Source of the DNA: Alphaproteobacteria bacterium
GTDB taxonomy: Bacteria; Pseudomonadota; Alphaproteobacteria; UBA828
DNA: 36,893 nucleotides
Assembly: GCA_022820945.1 (NCBI GenBank)
Contig: JAJEEP010000088.1
Location: 1-36,893 of the forward strand
Direction of reading: 5' to 3'
Part shown: positions 1 to 8,721 of the stretch, one piece after another
How positions within the stretch are numbered: position 1 is the stretch's first letter
Layout of the letters: every line of letters starts with the position of its first letter
The notes under the pieces: model-generated
Databases searched by the model: none
Told to the model about the DNA's origin: nothing
Seen by the model: the letters and a program-made list of their open reading frames with translations, nothing else
Position numbers and translations under genes: made by a program

Positions 1-131
1 TCGAGCGCTACATCGAGGCCCACAACCGCGACCCCAAACCCTTCCGCTGGACCAAGTCAGCCGACGACATCCTCGCCACCGTCGAGCGCTTCTGCCAACG
101 AACTCTCAACGTCCATGCCAAAGTTGGATAG
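1..131 (+). CDS. IS630-family transposase, C-terminal fragment (cut by window edge)
   Basis: Reading from base 3, 42 codons run to a TAG at 129-131. The peptide contains NRDPKPFRWTKSADDIL followed by a phenylalanine-cysteine-glutamine-arginine stretch, which is the typical C-terminal end of IS630/Tc1-mariner DDE transposases (known from the family). The rest of the gene lies outside the window, so I cannot say whether the element is intact. It is followed directly by a likely inverted-repeat end and a CTAG target site, so the reading frame probably belongs to a complete right end. Confidence 0.8.
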   Translation, partial: ERYIEAHNRDPKPFRWTKSADDILATVERFCQRTLNVHAKVG

Positions 132-151
132 AAACTTCAGAATCAGGACAC
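1..151 (+). mobile_element. Right end of an IS630-family insertion sequence
   Basis: The transposase stop is followed at 132-151 by a short AT-richer stretch ending in caggacac. It then meets CTAG at 151-154. IS630 elements insert at TA, often inside CTAG, and duplicate the TA, so the boundary is probably base 151 with target TA at 152-153. The left end is outside the window, so the inverted repeat and the target duplication cannot be confirmed here. Confidence 0.6.
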
Positions 152-295
152 TAGAGCGTATCCGTTTTGCACGGAAACGCTCTGATCTTTGTCGCTCACG
201 GCAGCTGGCCTGCGGCCAGCGCCTCCGCGAGGGCGCCGCATTCGCGGCGGGCCGCTTCCGCGGCCAATCGCGCGTCCGCCAAAGTCGGACGCGCT

Positions 296-299
<4 letters not shown>
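151..299. repeat. MITE-like palindromic element with CTAGAGCG ends
   Basis: CTAGAGCG at 151-158 is matched by its exact reverse complement at 292-299. The similarity continues inward (about 12 of the outer 14 bases match). Inside are three hairpins: 153-183 (outer stem 7 bp, inner stem 4 bp), 204-220 (7-bp stem, loop tgc) and 271-293 (perfect 8-bp stem, 7-nt loop). The right terminal CTAG contains the TAG stop codon of the ATPase gene that ends at 296. A related hairpin start, agagcgtatccgt, recurs at 30099-30111. The hairpins may also end minus-strand transcription, but no T-run follows them. Confidence 0.6.
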
Positions 300-1369
<1,070 letters not shown>

Positions 1370-1379
1370 ACCTCTCTCC

Positions 1380-3317
1380 CTATCCCTTCAACGAACCGGC
1401 CATCATCCCGCGCACCAGGTAGCCCTGGAAGGCGAAGGCGACGAATACCGGGGGCACGACCGCCAGCACCGCAGCCGCGAACATCGGCCCGTAGTCGTAG
1501 AACCGGAGCTGGACGAGGAAGCCTGCGATGATGACCGGAATGGTCTGCGCCTTCGGGCTGCCGGTGAGGATGAGGGCGAAGATGAACTCGTTCCAACTGA
1601 CCAGGAAACAGAAGATGCCGGTGGCAACGATGCCGGGCCGCGCCACGGGCAGGATGATCTTCCAGATCGCCTTCAGTCGCGTGCAGCCATCCACCAGGGC
1701 CGCACGTTCCAGGTTGGGCGGCAGCCCTTCGAAGTAGCTCTTCATCATCCAGGTGCTGAGCGGCAGGATCAGGCTGCAATAGGCGATGATCAGCGCCCAC
1801 AGCGTGTCGATCAGGCCAAGCGCCCTGAAGAGGATGAAGAAGGGCAGGATGAGCGCCAGGCTCGGCGTCATCCGGGTCATCATCAGCCCCCACAGCGTGC
1901 CGCTCATGATGCGGCTCTTGCCGTGCCGGGCATAGGCGTAGCCGGCCAGCGATCCGAGCACGAGGTTGATGAGGGTGACGCCCGTGGCCACGATCAGGCT
2001 GTTGAAGATGGAGAACGGCACGCGGGTCGCCTGGATGCTCGACTGGCCGTCCTCGACCCCGCCCGGGAATAGCACGAAGCGGTAGTTCTCGATCGTCAGC
2101 ATGTCGGGGACGATGGTCGGCGGCGTCCTCACCAGGGACGCCGACGGAGAAAGGCTCATGATCAGCAGCCAGATGAACGGGCCGAGCGACCAGCAGAAGA
2201 TCAGAACAGCGACGATTGCCAGCGCCGCGCGCGCGAGCGGACGGCGGGCGGTCGCCGGGATCAGGCCTCGGCGCGGACGGACCGGCAGCTTCTCGAGCCG
2301 CGTCGCGATGTGATCGCCTGCGCCCGCGACCATTTGCACCAGAGTCCGGCCCAGGCTCTCCTCCGCCTCCCCGCCGATCGCCGCCCTGGTCCTGGCCTGG
2401 GACGGGAACAGCAGCTTCAGGTAGATCCAGGCGAGGATCAGGCAGAGGATGGTGAGCACGAACAGGATCGCGGCCCCCTCGCCCATCTTGAAGAAGTGAT
2501 AGGCATAGGCGTAGCCCATCCAGGCGAACACCGTAGTGGCGCTGCCGGGGCCACCGCTGGTCATGACCCAGAACAGGTCGAACGCCATGATCGAGTTGAT
2601 CGTGGTCAGGATCATGGTGAGCAGCAGCATCGGCTTGAGCCAGGGCAACGTGATCTTGAAGAAGCGTTGAAAGGCGCCGGCGCCATCGATGCGCGCTGCA
2701 CGGTGCAGGTTGTCCGGCATCGACTGGAGGCCAGCCAGAATCAGCAGCGTGGCGAGCGGCGCCTGGTTCCAGATGTGCACCAGGGCCACCAGGTTGAAGG
2801 CGACGGTGCCGTCACCCAGCCAGTGGATCGGCTTCTCGATCAGCCCTAGGTCGAACAGGATGGCGTTGAAGGTTCCGTACTCGCCGTTGAACATCCAGCC
2901 CCAGAGCACGCCCACGGCGACCGGCGCCATTGCCCAGGGGACGAGCACGACGCTCCGCAGGAAATTGCGGGCCGGGAAGACCATGTTGAGAATTAGCGCC
3001 ATGCCCAGGCCGAGCAGCAGCCCGCCGGCGACGGTGACGAAGGCGAAATAGGCTGTGCGGCCGAGCGCGGCGATGAACTCGGGGTCTGGCAGGATATCGA
3101 TGTAGTTGTCGAAGCCGACGAAGATCCACTGCTGGGTCAGCATGTTGATGCGGTGCATGCTGAGCGCCAGCGCATAGACCAGCGGGATGCCGAAGATGAT
3201 GAAGACGACGAGCAGCGTCGGCGACGTCAGCAGCAGCGGCAGCTTGATGGATGGCTGATCGGCGCGGGGCCTGAATACCGCGAACCCGCCCTGTTCAAAC
3301 AGTCTGGATAGAGTCAT
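1380..3317 (-). CDS. Fused MalF-MalG type ABC permease (block A)
   Basis: A single uninterrupted 645-residue frame holds what are normally two membrane subunits. The N-terminal half (about 1-315) is MalF/UgpA-like and has an EAA loop (HRAARIDGAGAFQRFFKITL, around residue 205). A charged linker of about 50 residues rich in arginine and glutamate follows. The C-terminal half (about 365-645) is MalG/UgpE-like with its own EAA loop (ERAALVDGCTRLKAIWKIIL). About six membrane segments are apparent in each half. The matching transporter at 17585-21828 uses two separate permease genes of about 290-300 residues each. The start ATG has GGAAG seven bases upstream. The gene follows the binding-protein gene by about 70 bp. 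A sequencing frameshift joining two genes is possible, but the extended linker argues for a real fusion. Confidence 0.88.
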   Translation of the reverse strand: MTLSRLFEQGGFAVFRPRADQPSIKLPLLLTSPTLLVVFIIFGIPLVYALALSMHRINMLTQQWIFVGFDNYIDILPDPEFIAALGRTAYFAFVTVAGGLLLGLGMALILNMVFPARNFLRSVVLVPWAMAPVAVGVLWGWMFNGEYGTFNAILFDLGLIEKPIHWLGDGTVAFNLVALVHIWNQAPLATLLILAGLQSMPDNLHRAARIDGAGAFQRFFKITLPWLKPMLLLTMILTTINSIMAFDLFWVMTSGGPGSATTVFAWMGYAYAYHFFKMGEGAAILFVLTILCLILAWIYLKLLFPSQARTRAAIGGEAEESLGRTLVQMVAGAGDHIATRLEKLPVRPRRGLIPATARRPLARAALAIVAVLIFCWSLGPFIWLLIMSLSPSASLVRTPPTIVPDMLTIENYRFVLFPGGVEDGQSSIQATRVPFSIFNSLIVATGVTLINLVLGSLAGYAYARHGKSRIMSGTLWGLMMTRMTPSLALILPFFILFRALGLIDTLWALIIAYCSLILPLSTWMMKSYFEGLPPNLERAALVDGCTRLKAIWKIILPVARPGIVATGIFCFLVSWNEFIFALILTGSPKAQTIPVIIAGFLVQLRFYDYGPMFAAAVLAVVPPVFVAFAFQGYLVRGMMAGSLKG

Positions 3318-3386
3318 TTACGGACTTCCGACGGGGCCGCTCCCGCGCTTCAGGCGGGAGCGGCCGGAACGACTGTCGGATCGGGA

Positions 3387-4721
3387 TCAAGCCGGATAGA
3401 GGCCCTTCAGCTCAACCGCCTTGGCGTGCAGCTTGTCGATGACCTCGTCCGTGGACCGCTCGCCACGGATGTAGTCCTGCATCTCGCCCATCATGTACCA
3501 ATCCCATTCCGGGAACCACATGGTCTTGGCGACATCGCGCGTGGTCGCCGTTTCGAGCTGCTGGGTCGCGACCTCCATGTCCTTCCACTGCGAGAAGGCG
3601 GCCTGCACGTCGGCGCTCTCGATGACCTCCTTGTGCGGCGTGCCGAGGCCGAAGTCGAGCGCCCAGCGGGTGGCGACGTGGTACTTGCCGTCCTTGGCCT
3701 TGCCGCCGAAGAACTGCATCAGATCCCACGCCCGGAGCTCGTCGACCGGATCGGCGCCCATCTGATAGACCGCGGTCCAGATGAAGGTCGACCGCGTCTT
3801 GCCGGGCATGATGGCGTTGCGGCAGGCGCCGGCGATCTGCGACATCTCGGGCGTGTTGAAGACCTTCTGGTCGTACTCGTGGACGATCATGTAGGTGTGC
3901 TGGCCGGTGGCGAAGTTGGGCACCGCCTCGCCCTGCAGAGTCATGATGTCCGGCACCACCAGCTCTTCCTCGTAGAGCGTGCGGTGCACCTCGCAGATCT
4001 TGCGGAAATTCTCGTCGAAGGCCGGATCGAAATTCTCGTCGAAGACCTTGGCGCCTTCGGAATACCAGGCGGCGAACAGGCTCCAGGAGAGGGTGGGCCA
4101 CTGCCGCGTCCAGGCCGAGATATAGGGGTAGTCGGAAATGCCGTCGGCCTTCAGCTTGCGGCACTGATCCAGCAGCTCGTCCCAGGTGGCGGGCGGCTCC
4201 ATGCCGGCCGCATCCAAGTGCTTCTGGTTGCAGACGAACGAGTTGAAGCCGGTGTAGTAGGGCAGGCCGCCGAGCGAGCCGTCGGGCAGCGACATGTTGT
4301 GCACGTTGACGTCGTACATGTTCGCCTTGATCTCATCTAGCCCCGGCAGCCCGTCGAGCGAGCGGGTCCAGCCGGCCCGGTTCCAGCGCACGATGCGGTC
4401 CTCTTCGGAGTACATCATGTCGATGTGCTGGCCGGCGATCAGCTTGGTCTCGACAACCGCGTGATACTCGCCGGGCACCAGCTCGTAGTTCACGTTCTCG
4501 TCGTTGAGCGTCTTGAAGGTCTCGACGTTCTCGGCGACGATCTGCGGGTTGTACTGCCAGCCGACGAAATGCAGCGGGTCCTCCGGCGCGGCCAGCGCCT
4601 TGCCCGCGACGCCCGGCACGGCTAGCGCGGCGCCTGCGGCCAGGCCCCCCTTGAGCACGGAGCGACGGTTGACCAGATATTGCTCAAGATTACGACGCTG
4701 ACGCGACCACTCGTTTGACAT
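3387..4721 (-). CDS. ABC transporter substrate-binding protein, family 1, Tat-type signal (block A)
   Basis: This 444-residue periplasmic binding protein belongs to the extracellular solute-binding family 1 (CUT1 partner). The N-terminus has NRRSVLKGGLAAGAAL (about residues 18-33), a twin-arginine signal followed by a hydrophobic stretch and an Ala-x-Ala-like cleavage region near 44. The mature start (GWQY, then NV..Y..V.G.Y, then a later DEIKANMY) is recognisably related to the binding protein at 20497-21828, so the two transporters are paralogous. GGAGG precedes the ATG. It is the first gene of the block A operon, and its upstream region is shared with the divergent alcohol dehydrogenase. 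The ligand cannot be read from the sequence. Confidence 0.9.
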   Translation of the reverse strand: MSNEWSRQRRNLEQYLVNRRSVLKGGLAAGAALAVPGVAGKALAAPEDPLHFVGWQYNPQIVAENVETFKTLNDENVNYELVPGEYHAVVETKLIAGQHIDMMYSEEDRIVRWNRAGWTRSLDGLPGLDEIKANMYDVNVHNMSLPDGSLGGLPYYTGFNSFVCNQKHLDAAGMEPPATWDELLDQCRKLKADGISDYPYISAWTRQWPTLSWSLFAAWYSEGAKVFDENFDPAFDENFRKICEVHRTLYEEELVVPDIMTLQGEAVPNFATGQHTYMIVHEYDQKVFNTPEMSQIAGACRNAIMPGKTRSTFIWTAVYQMGADPVDELRAWDLMQFFGGKAKDGKYHVATRWALDFGLGTPHKEVIESADVQAAFSQWKDMEVATQQLETATTRDVAKTMWFPEWDWYMMGEMQDYIRGERSTDEVIDKLHAKAVELKGLYPA

Positions 4722-5121
4722 GCTATTGCCTCCATCTTGAATTCTGGTTCGACTCTGTCGTGACCGACGACTGGCGCTTGCCGCGCCCAGGAGTGGAACT
4801 CAGGGATATCGCCAAGCCATCTCGCCACACATGGCACCCTTCAGAGGGGGCCAAGCCGCAACAGGATGCGTCCTTTGAAGGGCTTGTACAAGTCGGTTCG
4901 GCTGGGTGTGGTATGCTCCCTCCCGGTTGGCGCCGCAGTGTCGATTGGCGAATGCAGCCGGTGCCCCTGTTGACTGATTCCGGAGGGCGGCGCTTCCGCG
5001 CCGGTATCGGGAGCCGCCTTGAATTGCCTGCGGCACTGGAAGGCGGCCGGTCGGCACCTTGGCGAACCATTCTTCCCGCATTGCCTGGGCGGCGAACCCC
5101 ATCAAGAGGAGCCAAAGCTCG
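4722..5121. promoter_or_regulatory. Divergent intergenic region between binding protein and alcohol dehydrogenase
   Basis: This 400-bp stretch has no convincing gene. It must hold promoters for both flanking genes. A perfect 10-bp palindrome, CTTGTACAAG, lies at 4883-4892 and could be an operator, but I see no good sigma-70 box pair. Open frames on both strands here look like GC-bias artefacts. Confidence 0.4.
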
Positions 5122-6183
5122 ATGAAGTCACGATCCGCCATCATGACCGCACCCGGCGCGCCGCTCACAATCGACGAAATCGACGTGCCCGATCCCGGAC
5201 CCCATCAGGTCATCGTCAAGCAGACGGCAAGCGGCATCTGTGCCTCCCAGATCCACGAGCTGAACCTGATCCCCGAGGACGGCTGTCCCTGCGTGCTCGG
5301 CCACGAGGGAGTCGGCGTGGTCACCCATGTGGGCAAGGACGTCACTCACCTGAAGGAAGGCGACTGGGCGATCACCACCTGGGTACCCCGAGGGGGCTTC
5401 CCCGGCCGGGAGTTCATCGAAGGCGTTGCGCCGATCGGGACGACGTATCGGGACAAGCAGATCGGCGGCCCGATCGGCACGTTCACCGAGCATTGTCTGG
5501 CCCACGACCAGCTGGCGGTGAAGATCGCGCCGGAGCTCGCCAGCCCGGAGAGCAGCATCATCGGCTGCGCCGTGCTCACCGGCGGCGGCGCGGTGCTGCA
5601 CACCGCCAAGGTGCGAACCGAGGAATCCGTGGTCGTGGTCGGTGCCGGCGGAATCGGCCTGTGCGCCCTCAAGATGGCATCGCTGCTTCAGGCCTACCCC
5701 GTGATTGCCGTGGACCTGGACGACGAAAAGCTCGAGTTCGCCAGGCAGTGGGGGGCGACCCACACGGTGAACGCCAGCGAGGTCGATCCGGTCAAGGCGG
5801 TATGGGACATCACCGGCAAGGGCGCCGACTATGCCTTCGATGCGGTCGGCACGGTCGCCACCCACGAGCAGATTCTCGAGATGGTGCGCGGCGGCGGCCC
5901 GGGCGCCAACAACCTGGGCGGCATGGCGGTCATGATCGGCTGGCCGCAGACCGAGTTCAAGCTCAACGGCGAGCACTTCGTCTTTCACCAGCGCCAGTAC
6001 CGGGGCAGCCACGGCTCGTCGATACCGGACGAGGACTTTCCCATGTACCTGCGCCTCGACTCCGAGGGTAAATTTCCCTTGGACAAGCTGATCACGCGCA
6101 GCTACAGCCTCGAGCAGATGAACGACGCCCTGGACGACCTCAGGGAGGGCCGCATTCTCGGACGATCAATCGTTCGCTTCTAG
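5122..6183 (+). CDS. Zinc-type alcohol dehydrogenase (MDR superfamily), block A
   Basis: A 353-residue NAD(P)-dependent dehydrogenase of the medium-chain family. The catalytic-zinc cysteine lies in SGICASQ (about residue 36), the histidine-glutamate pair in GHEGVG (about 60), and the Rossmann motif is VGAGGIG (about 180). The cysteine cluster that holds the structural zinc in classical members is absent; a glycine/proline-rich loop replaces it. The ATG at 5122 was chosen because AAGAGGAG lies about 11 bases upstream; an in-frame ATG at 5059 has no such site. It is divergent from the block A transporter, as the dehydrogenase at 22117 is from block B. Its TAG stop touches the first base of the IS1380 relic. 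Substrate unknown; probably an alcohol or polyol oxidised to the carbonyl. Confidence 0.88.
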   Translation: MKSRSAIMTAPGAPLTIDEIDVPDPGPHQVIVKQTASGICASQIHELNLIPEDGCPCVLGHEGVGVVTHVGKDVTHLKEGDWAITTWVPRGGFPGREFIEGVAPIGTTYRDKQIGGPIGTFTEHCLAHDQLAVKIAPELASPESSIIGCAVLTGGGAVLHTAKVRTEESVVVVGAGGIGLCALKMASLLQAYPVIAVDLDDEKLEFARQWGATHTVNASEVDPVKAVWDITGKGADYAFDAVGTVATHEQILEMVRGGGPGANNLGGMAVMIGWPQTEFKLNGEHFVFHQRQYRGSHGSSIPDEDFPMYLRLDSEGKFPLDKLITRSYSLEQMNDALDDLREGRILGRSIVRF

Positions 6184-6645
6184 CCCGCATTTCTCACGAG
6201 AGGGAGGTGCATCGGGGTTCTGCACGTGAGAAAGAGCTTCTGCGACAAAGGTCTAATCAGTTGCAGAGGAGCTCCCCGATGCCCGCAGAGTGTAGGCCGC
6301 CCGCGATGCAGTTTGCACGTCTCGATGGCCGTTCGGTTGTGGCCGATTTCGGCGGCGGGGCGATGACCTCGGACGCGGGCGCCCTGCTGCTGGGCGCCAC
6401 GGACCGGGCGATCCGGCTGGTGAACGGCTTCGCCGCCTGCTTCTTGGACGGGCGCGCGGCCGGCCGTGTGGTGCACGACGTTGCCACCCTCCCGCCAACC
6501 ACGACGAACCCGCTCCGACCTCAACCGCGCCACAGGGTGCCACCGCCAAGGCTGCACCATCGCCCAGAAGGCGCCGCCATGCCAACCAGAAGACCCCCGC
6601 AGCCAACCCAACAACCCATCACAGAACGCTCGTGAGAAATACGGG
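6184..6645 (+). mobile_element. Internally deleted IS1380-family element
   Basis: The ends are inverted repeats: 6184-6200 (cccgcatttctcacgag) and the reverse complement of 6629-6645 match at 16 of 17 bases. Inside is the start of an IS1380 transposase gene with its ribosome site; after about 70 codons similarity stops. At 462 bp it is far shorter than a full IS1380 element (about 1.6-1.7 kb), so most of the interior is deleted. The four bases on either side (ctag and tcag) are not a clear target duplication. It could still be moved in trans by a complete copy elsewhere. Confidence 0.78.
6279..6635 (+). pseudogene. IS1380-family transposase, N-terminal remnant
   Basis: An ATG with AGAGGAG 7 bases upstream opens a frame whose first 70 or so residues carry VVADFGGGAMTSDAGALLLG and FAACFLDGR, the standard N-terminal region of IS1380 transposases. 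After VHDVATL the frame changes to proline- and arginine-rich sequence with no family resemblance, ending at 6635 inside the right inverted repeat. The DDE catalytic domain is missing, so no active transposase can be made. The sequence after about 6490 is probably the 3' end of the element read in the wrong frame after the deletion. Confidence 0.75.
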
Positions 6646-7434
6646 TCAGCGCCCCGTGAACTTGGGCGCTCGCTTCTCCATGAAGGCGGTGCGGCCCTCG
6701 GTATAGTCCGCGCTGGTGAAGCAGGCCGTCACCAGCTCGTCGCAAAGCGCCGGGTCCACGCCCTCCGCCCCGCTCCGCGCGAGCTCCGCGATCATGCGCT
6801 TGCTCGCGCGCATGGAGAGCGGCGCGTTGGCGGCGATGCCCGCGCAGTAGCCCTCGACGGTCTCGTCCAGCGAGTCGTCGGGCACCGCCTGGTTGACCAG
6901 GCCGATGCGCTCGGCCTCTGGGGCGGAGAAACGCCGTGCCGTGATCAGGATCTCCTTGGCAAAGGCCGGGCCCACGAGATCGGTCAGCAGCTTGAGCGAG
7001 CCGATGCGGTATCCGACCCCGAGCCGTGCCGCGGGGATCGCGAAGATGGCGCCCGCGCCGGCGATCCGCATGTCGCAGGCGATGGCGAGGCCCAGGCCGC
7101 CCCCCATGCAATAGCCCCGGATCATGGCGATGGTCGGCCGGTCCGCGTTGCGCAGCCGCTGGGTGGCACCCTCCGCGAGCTCGTCGTAGGCCGCGACCGC
7201 GTCGGTGCTCGCGCGCTCGGTCGCGAACTCGGAGATGTCCGCGCCGGAGACGAAGGCCTTCTCGCCCGCGCCCTTGAGCACGATCACGCGGATTGCGGGG
7301 TCCGCCTCCAGCCGGTCCACCGCCTCCGGCAGCGCGCGCCACATGGCGACCGAGAGCGCGTTGTGCTTCTTCGGGTTGTTGAAGGTGATCCAGCCGACGG
7401 CACCGTCGGTATCGACAAGCAGTTGATCGGTCAT
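6646..7434 (-). CDS. Enoyl-CoA hydratase/isomerase family protein
   Basis: A 262-residue crotonase-fold protein of normal length. It shows the oxyanion-hole motifs SGADISEF (about residue 63) and YCMGGGLGLAIACD (about 107). A glutamate equivalent to the catalytic pair is not clear in the second loop (AARLGVGYRIG), so the exact reaction (hydration, isomerisation, lyase) is open. The ATG has a GGAA site upstream. It is the third gene of an operon behind the CoA-transferase (45-bp gap). Its TGA stop abuts the right inverted repeat of the IS1380 relic. In context it probably acts on the CoA ester made by the transferase. Confidence 0.88.
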   Translation of the reverse strand: MTDQLLVDTDGAVGWITFNNPKKHNALSVAMWRALPEAVDRLEADPAIRVIVLKGAGEKAFVSGADISEFATERASTDAVAAYDELAEGATQRLRNADRPTIAMIRGYCMGGGLGLAIACDMRIAGAGAIFAIPAARLGVGYRIGSLKLLTDLVGPAFAKEILITARRFSAPEAERIGLVNQAVPDDSLDETVEGYCAGIAANAPLSMRASKRMIAELARSGAEGVDPALCDELVTACFTSADYTEGRTAFMEKRAPKFTGR

Positions 7435-7479
7435 CGGGTATTCCTGAAAGGCAAGCAGGGGAGGGGAGGGCCGCCGCGC

Positions 7480-8721
7480 CTACACGACGCCCCGGCCGCG
7501 AAGGTCCTCGATGTCGGCCGCACCGTAGCCGAGCGCCCCCAGTATCTCGTCCGTGTGGGCGCCAAGCTCCGGCGTGGCACCGTGCACGTTGAACGGCGTC
7601 CGGCTGAGCCGGGCCGCCTGGGAGACGATGCGCGTCTCCCCGAGCGCCGGGTGCTCCACCGGATGCGCCATGCCCAGGTGCTGCACCTGCGGGTCGGCGA
7701 ACATCTCGTCGATGGCGTAGATCGGCCCGCACGGCACGCCGGCCCGATTGAACGCCTCCACCCAGGCGGTGCTCGGCTTCGTCCGCGTTCGCTCGTTGAT
7801 GAGCGCGTTCAGCGCCGCGCGGTTCTCGGAGCGGCCGTCGCCGGTCGCGAAGCGCGGGTCGGTGATCAGCTCCGGCATGTCCAGCTCCTCGCACAGGCGC
7901 TCGTAGATGGCGCCGCCGGAGGTCGCGATGTTGATGTGGCCGTCGGCGGTCTCGAACACACCGGTCGGGATGCTCGTCGGGTGGTCGTTGCCGGCCTGGC
8001 CGGGGGGTACGCCCTCGAACAGGTAGCGCGCGGCCTGGAAGTCGAGCTGCGCGATCATCGCCTGCAGCAGGGAGGACTGCACCCACTGCCCCCGGCCCGA
8101 GTGCTCGCGCTCCAACAGCGCGACGAGGATGCCGATGGCGGTGTAGAGCCCGGCGCTCAGGTCCGCGACCGGGATGCCGACGCGCATCGGCCCCCGGCCG
8201 GGTTCGCCGGTGATCGACATGAGCCCGCCCATGCCTTGCGCGATCTGGTCGAAGCCCGGCCGCTTGGCATAGGGGCCGTCCTGCCCGAAGCCCGAGAGGC
8301 TGGCATAGACCAGGCGCGGGTTGAGCGCGCTCAGCGTCTCGTAATCGATGCCGAGCCGGTACTTCACGTCGGGGCGGTAGTTCTCCACCACCACGTCGGC
8401 GCTCTCCGCCAGCCGCTTGAAGATGGCGACGGCCTCCGGCTCCTTCAGGTTGAGCGTGAGGCTCCGCTTGTTGCGGTGCAGGTTCTGAAAATCCGGGCCA
8501 TGCCGGGCCTTGATGGGATCGCTCGCCGTCCCCGGCGTATCCGGCGCCTCGATCTTGATCACGTCGGCGCCCCAGTCCGCGAGTTGGCGCGCCGCGGTCG
8601 GCCCCGCCCGGTAGCGGGTGAGGTCGAGCACGGTGAAGTGCGCGAGCGCGCCGTCTGCTGGGGGATGCGTCATCGGGGCCGTTCCACTGCCGTCCTCGCG
8701 GTCATTGTAGTCGGCACTCAC
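7480..8721 (-). CDS. Class III CoA-transferase (CaiB/BaiF family)
   Basis: Moves CoA between carboxylic acids through an enzyme-bound aspartyl thioester. Visible are the N-terminal VLDLTRYRAGP, the GADVIKIE segment, NKRSLTLNLK, and PGFDQIAQGMGG with the catalytic aspartate (about residue 170). At up to 413 residues the length is normal. Two starts are possible: GTG at 8721, overlapping the upstream stop as GTGA, or ATG at 8673, which starts close to the conserved region; the coupling favours the first. It lies between the PrpB-like lyase and the enoyl-CoA hydratase, suggesting a pathway that activates a dicarboxylate by CoA transfer (itaconate, mesaconate or similar; inferred). Confidence 0.9.
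   Translation of the reverse strand: MSADYNDREDGSGTAPMTHPPADGALAHFTVLDLTRYRAGPTAARQLADWGADVIKIEAPDTPGTASDPIKARHGPDFQNLHRNKRSLTLNLKEPEAVAIFKRLAESADVVVENYRPDVKYRLGIDYETLSALNPRLVYASLSGFGQDGPYAKRPGFDQIAQGMGGLMSITGEPGRGPMRVGIPVADLSAGLYTAIGILVALLEREHSGRGQWVQSSLLQAMIAQLDFQAARYLFEGVPPGQAGNDHPTSIPTGVFETADGHINIATSGGAIYERLCEELDMPELITDPRFATGDGRSENRAALNALINERTRTKPSTAWVEAFNRAGVPCGPIYAIDEMFADPQVQHLGMAHPVEHPALGETRIVSQAARLSRTPFNVHGATPELGAHTDEILGALGYGAADIEDLRGRGVV

Noticed and set aside
4715..5125. Open frames of 120-136 codons on both strands in the 4722-5121 spacer
   Set aside because: No domain resemblance, no convincing start site, and they overlap each other and the promoter region of two divergent genes.
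6180..6650. Target-site duplication for the IS1380 relic
   Set aside because: The flanking tetranucleotides ctag and tcag are not identical, so I do not claim a duplication.
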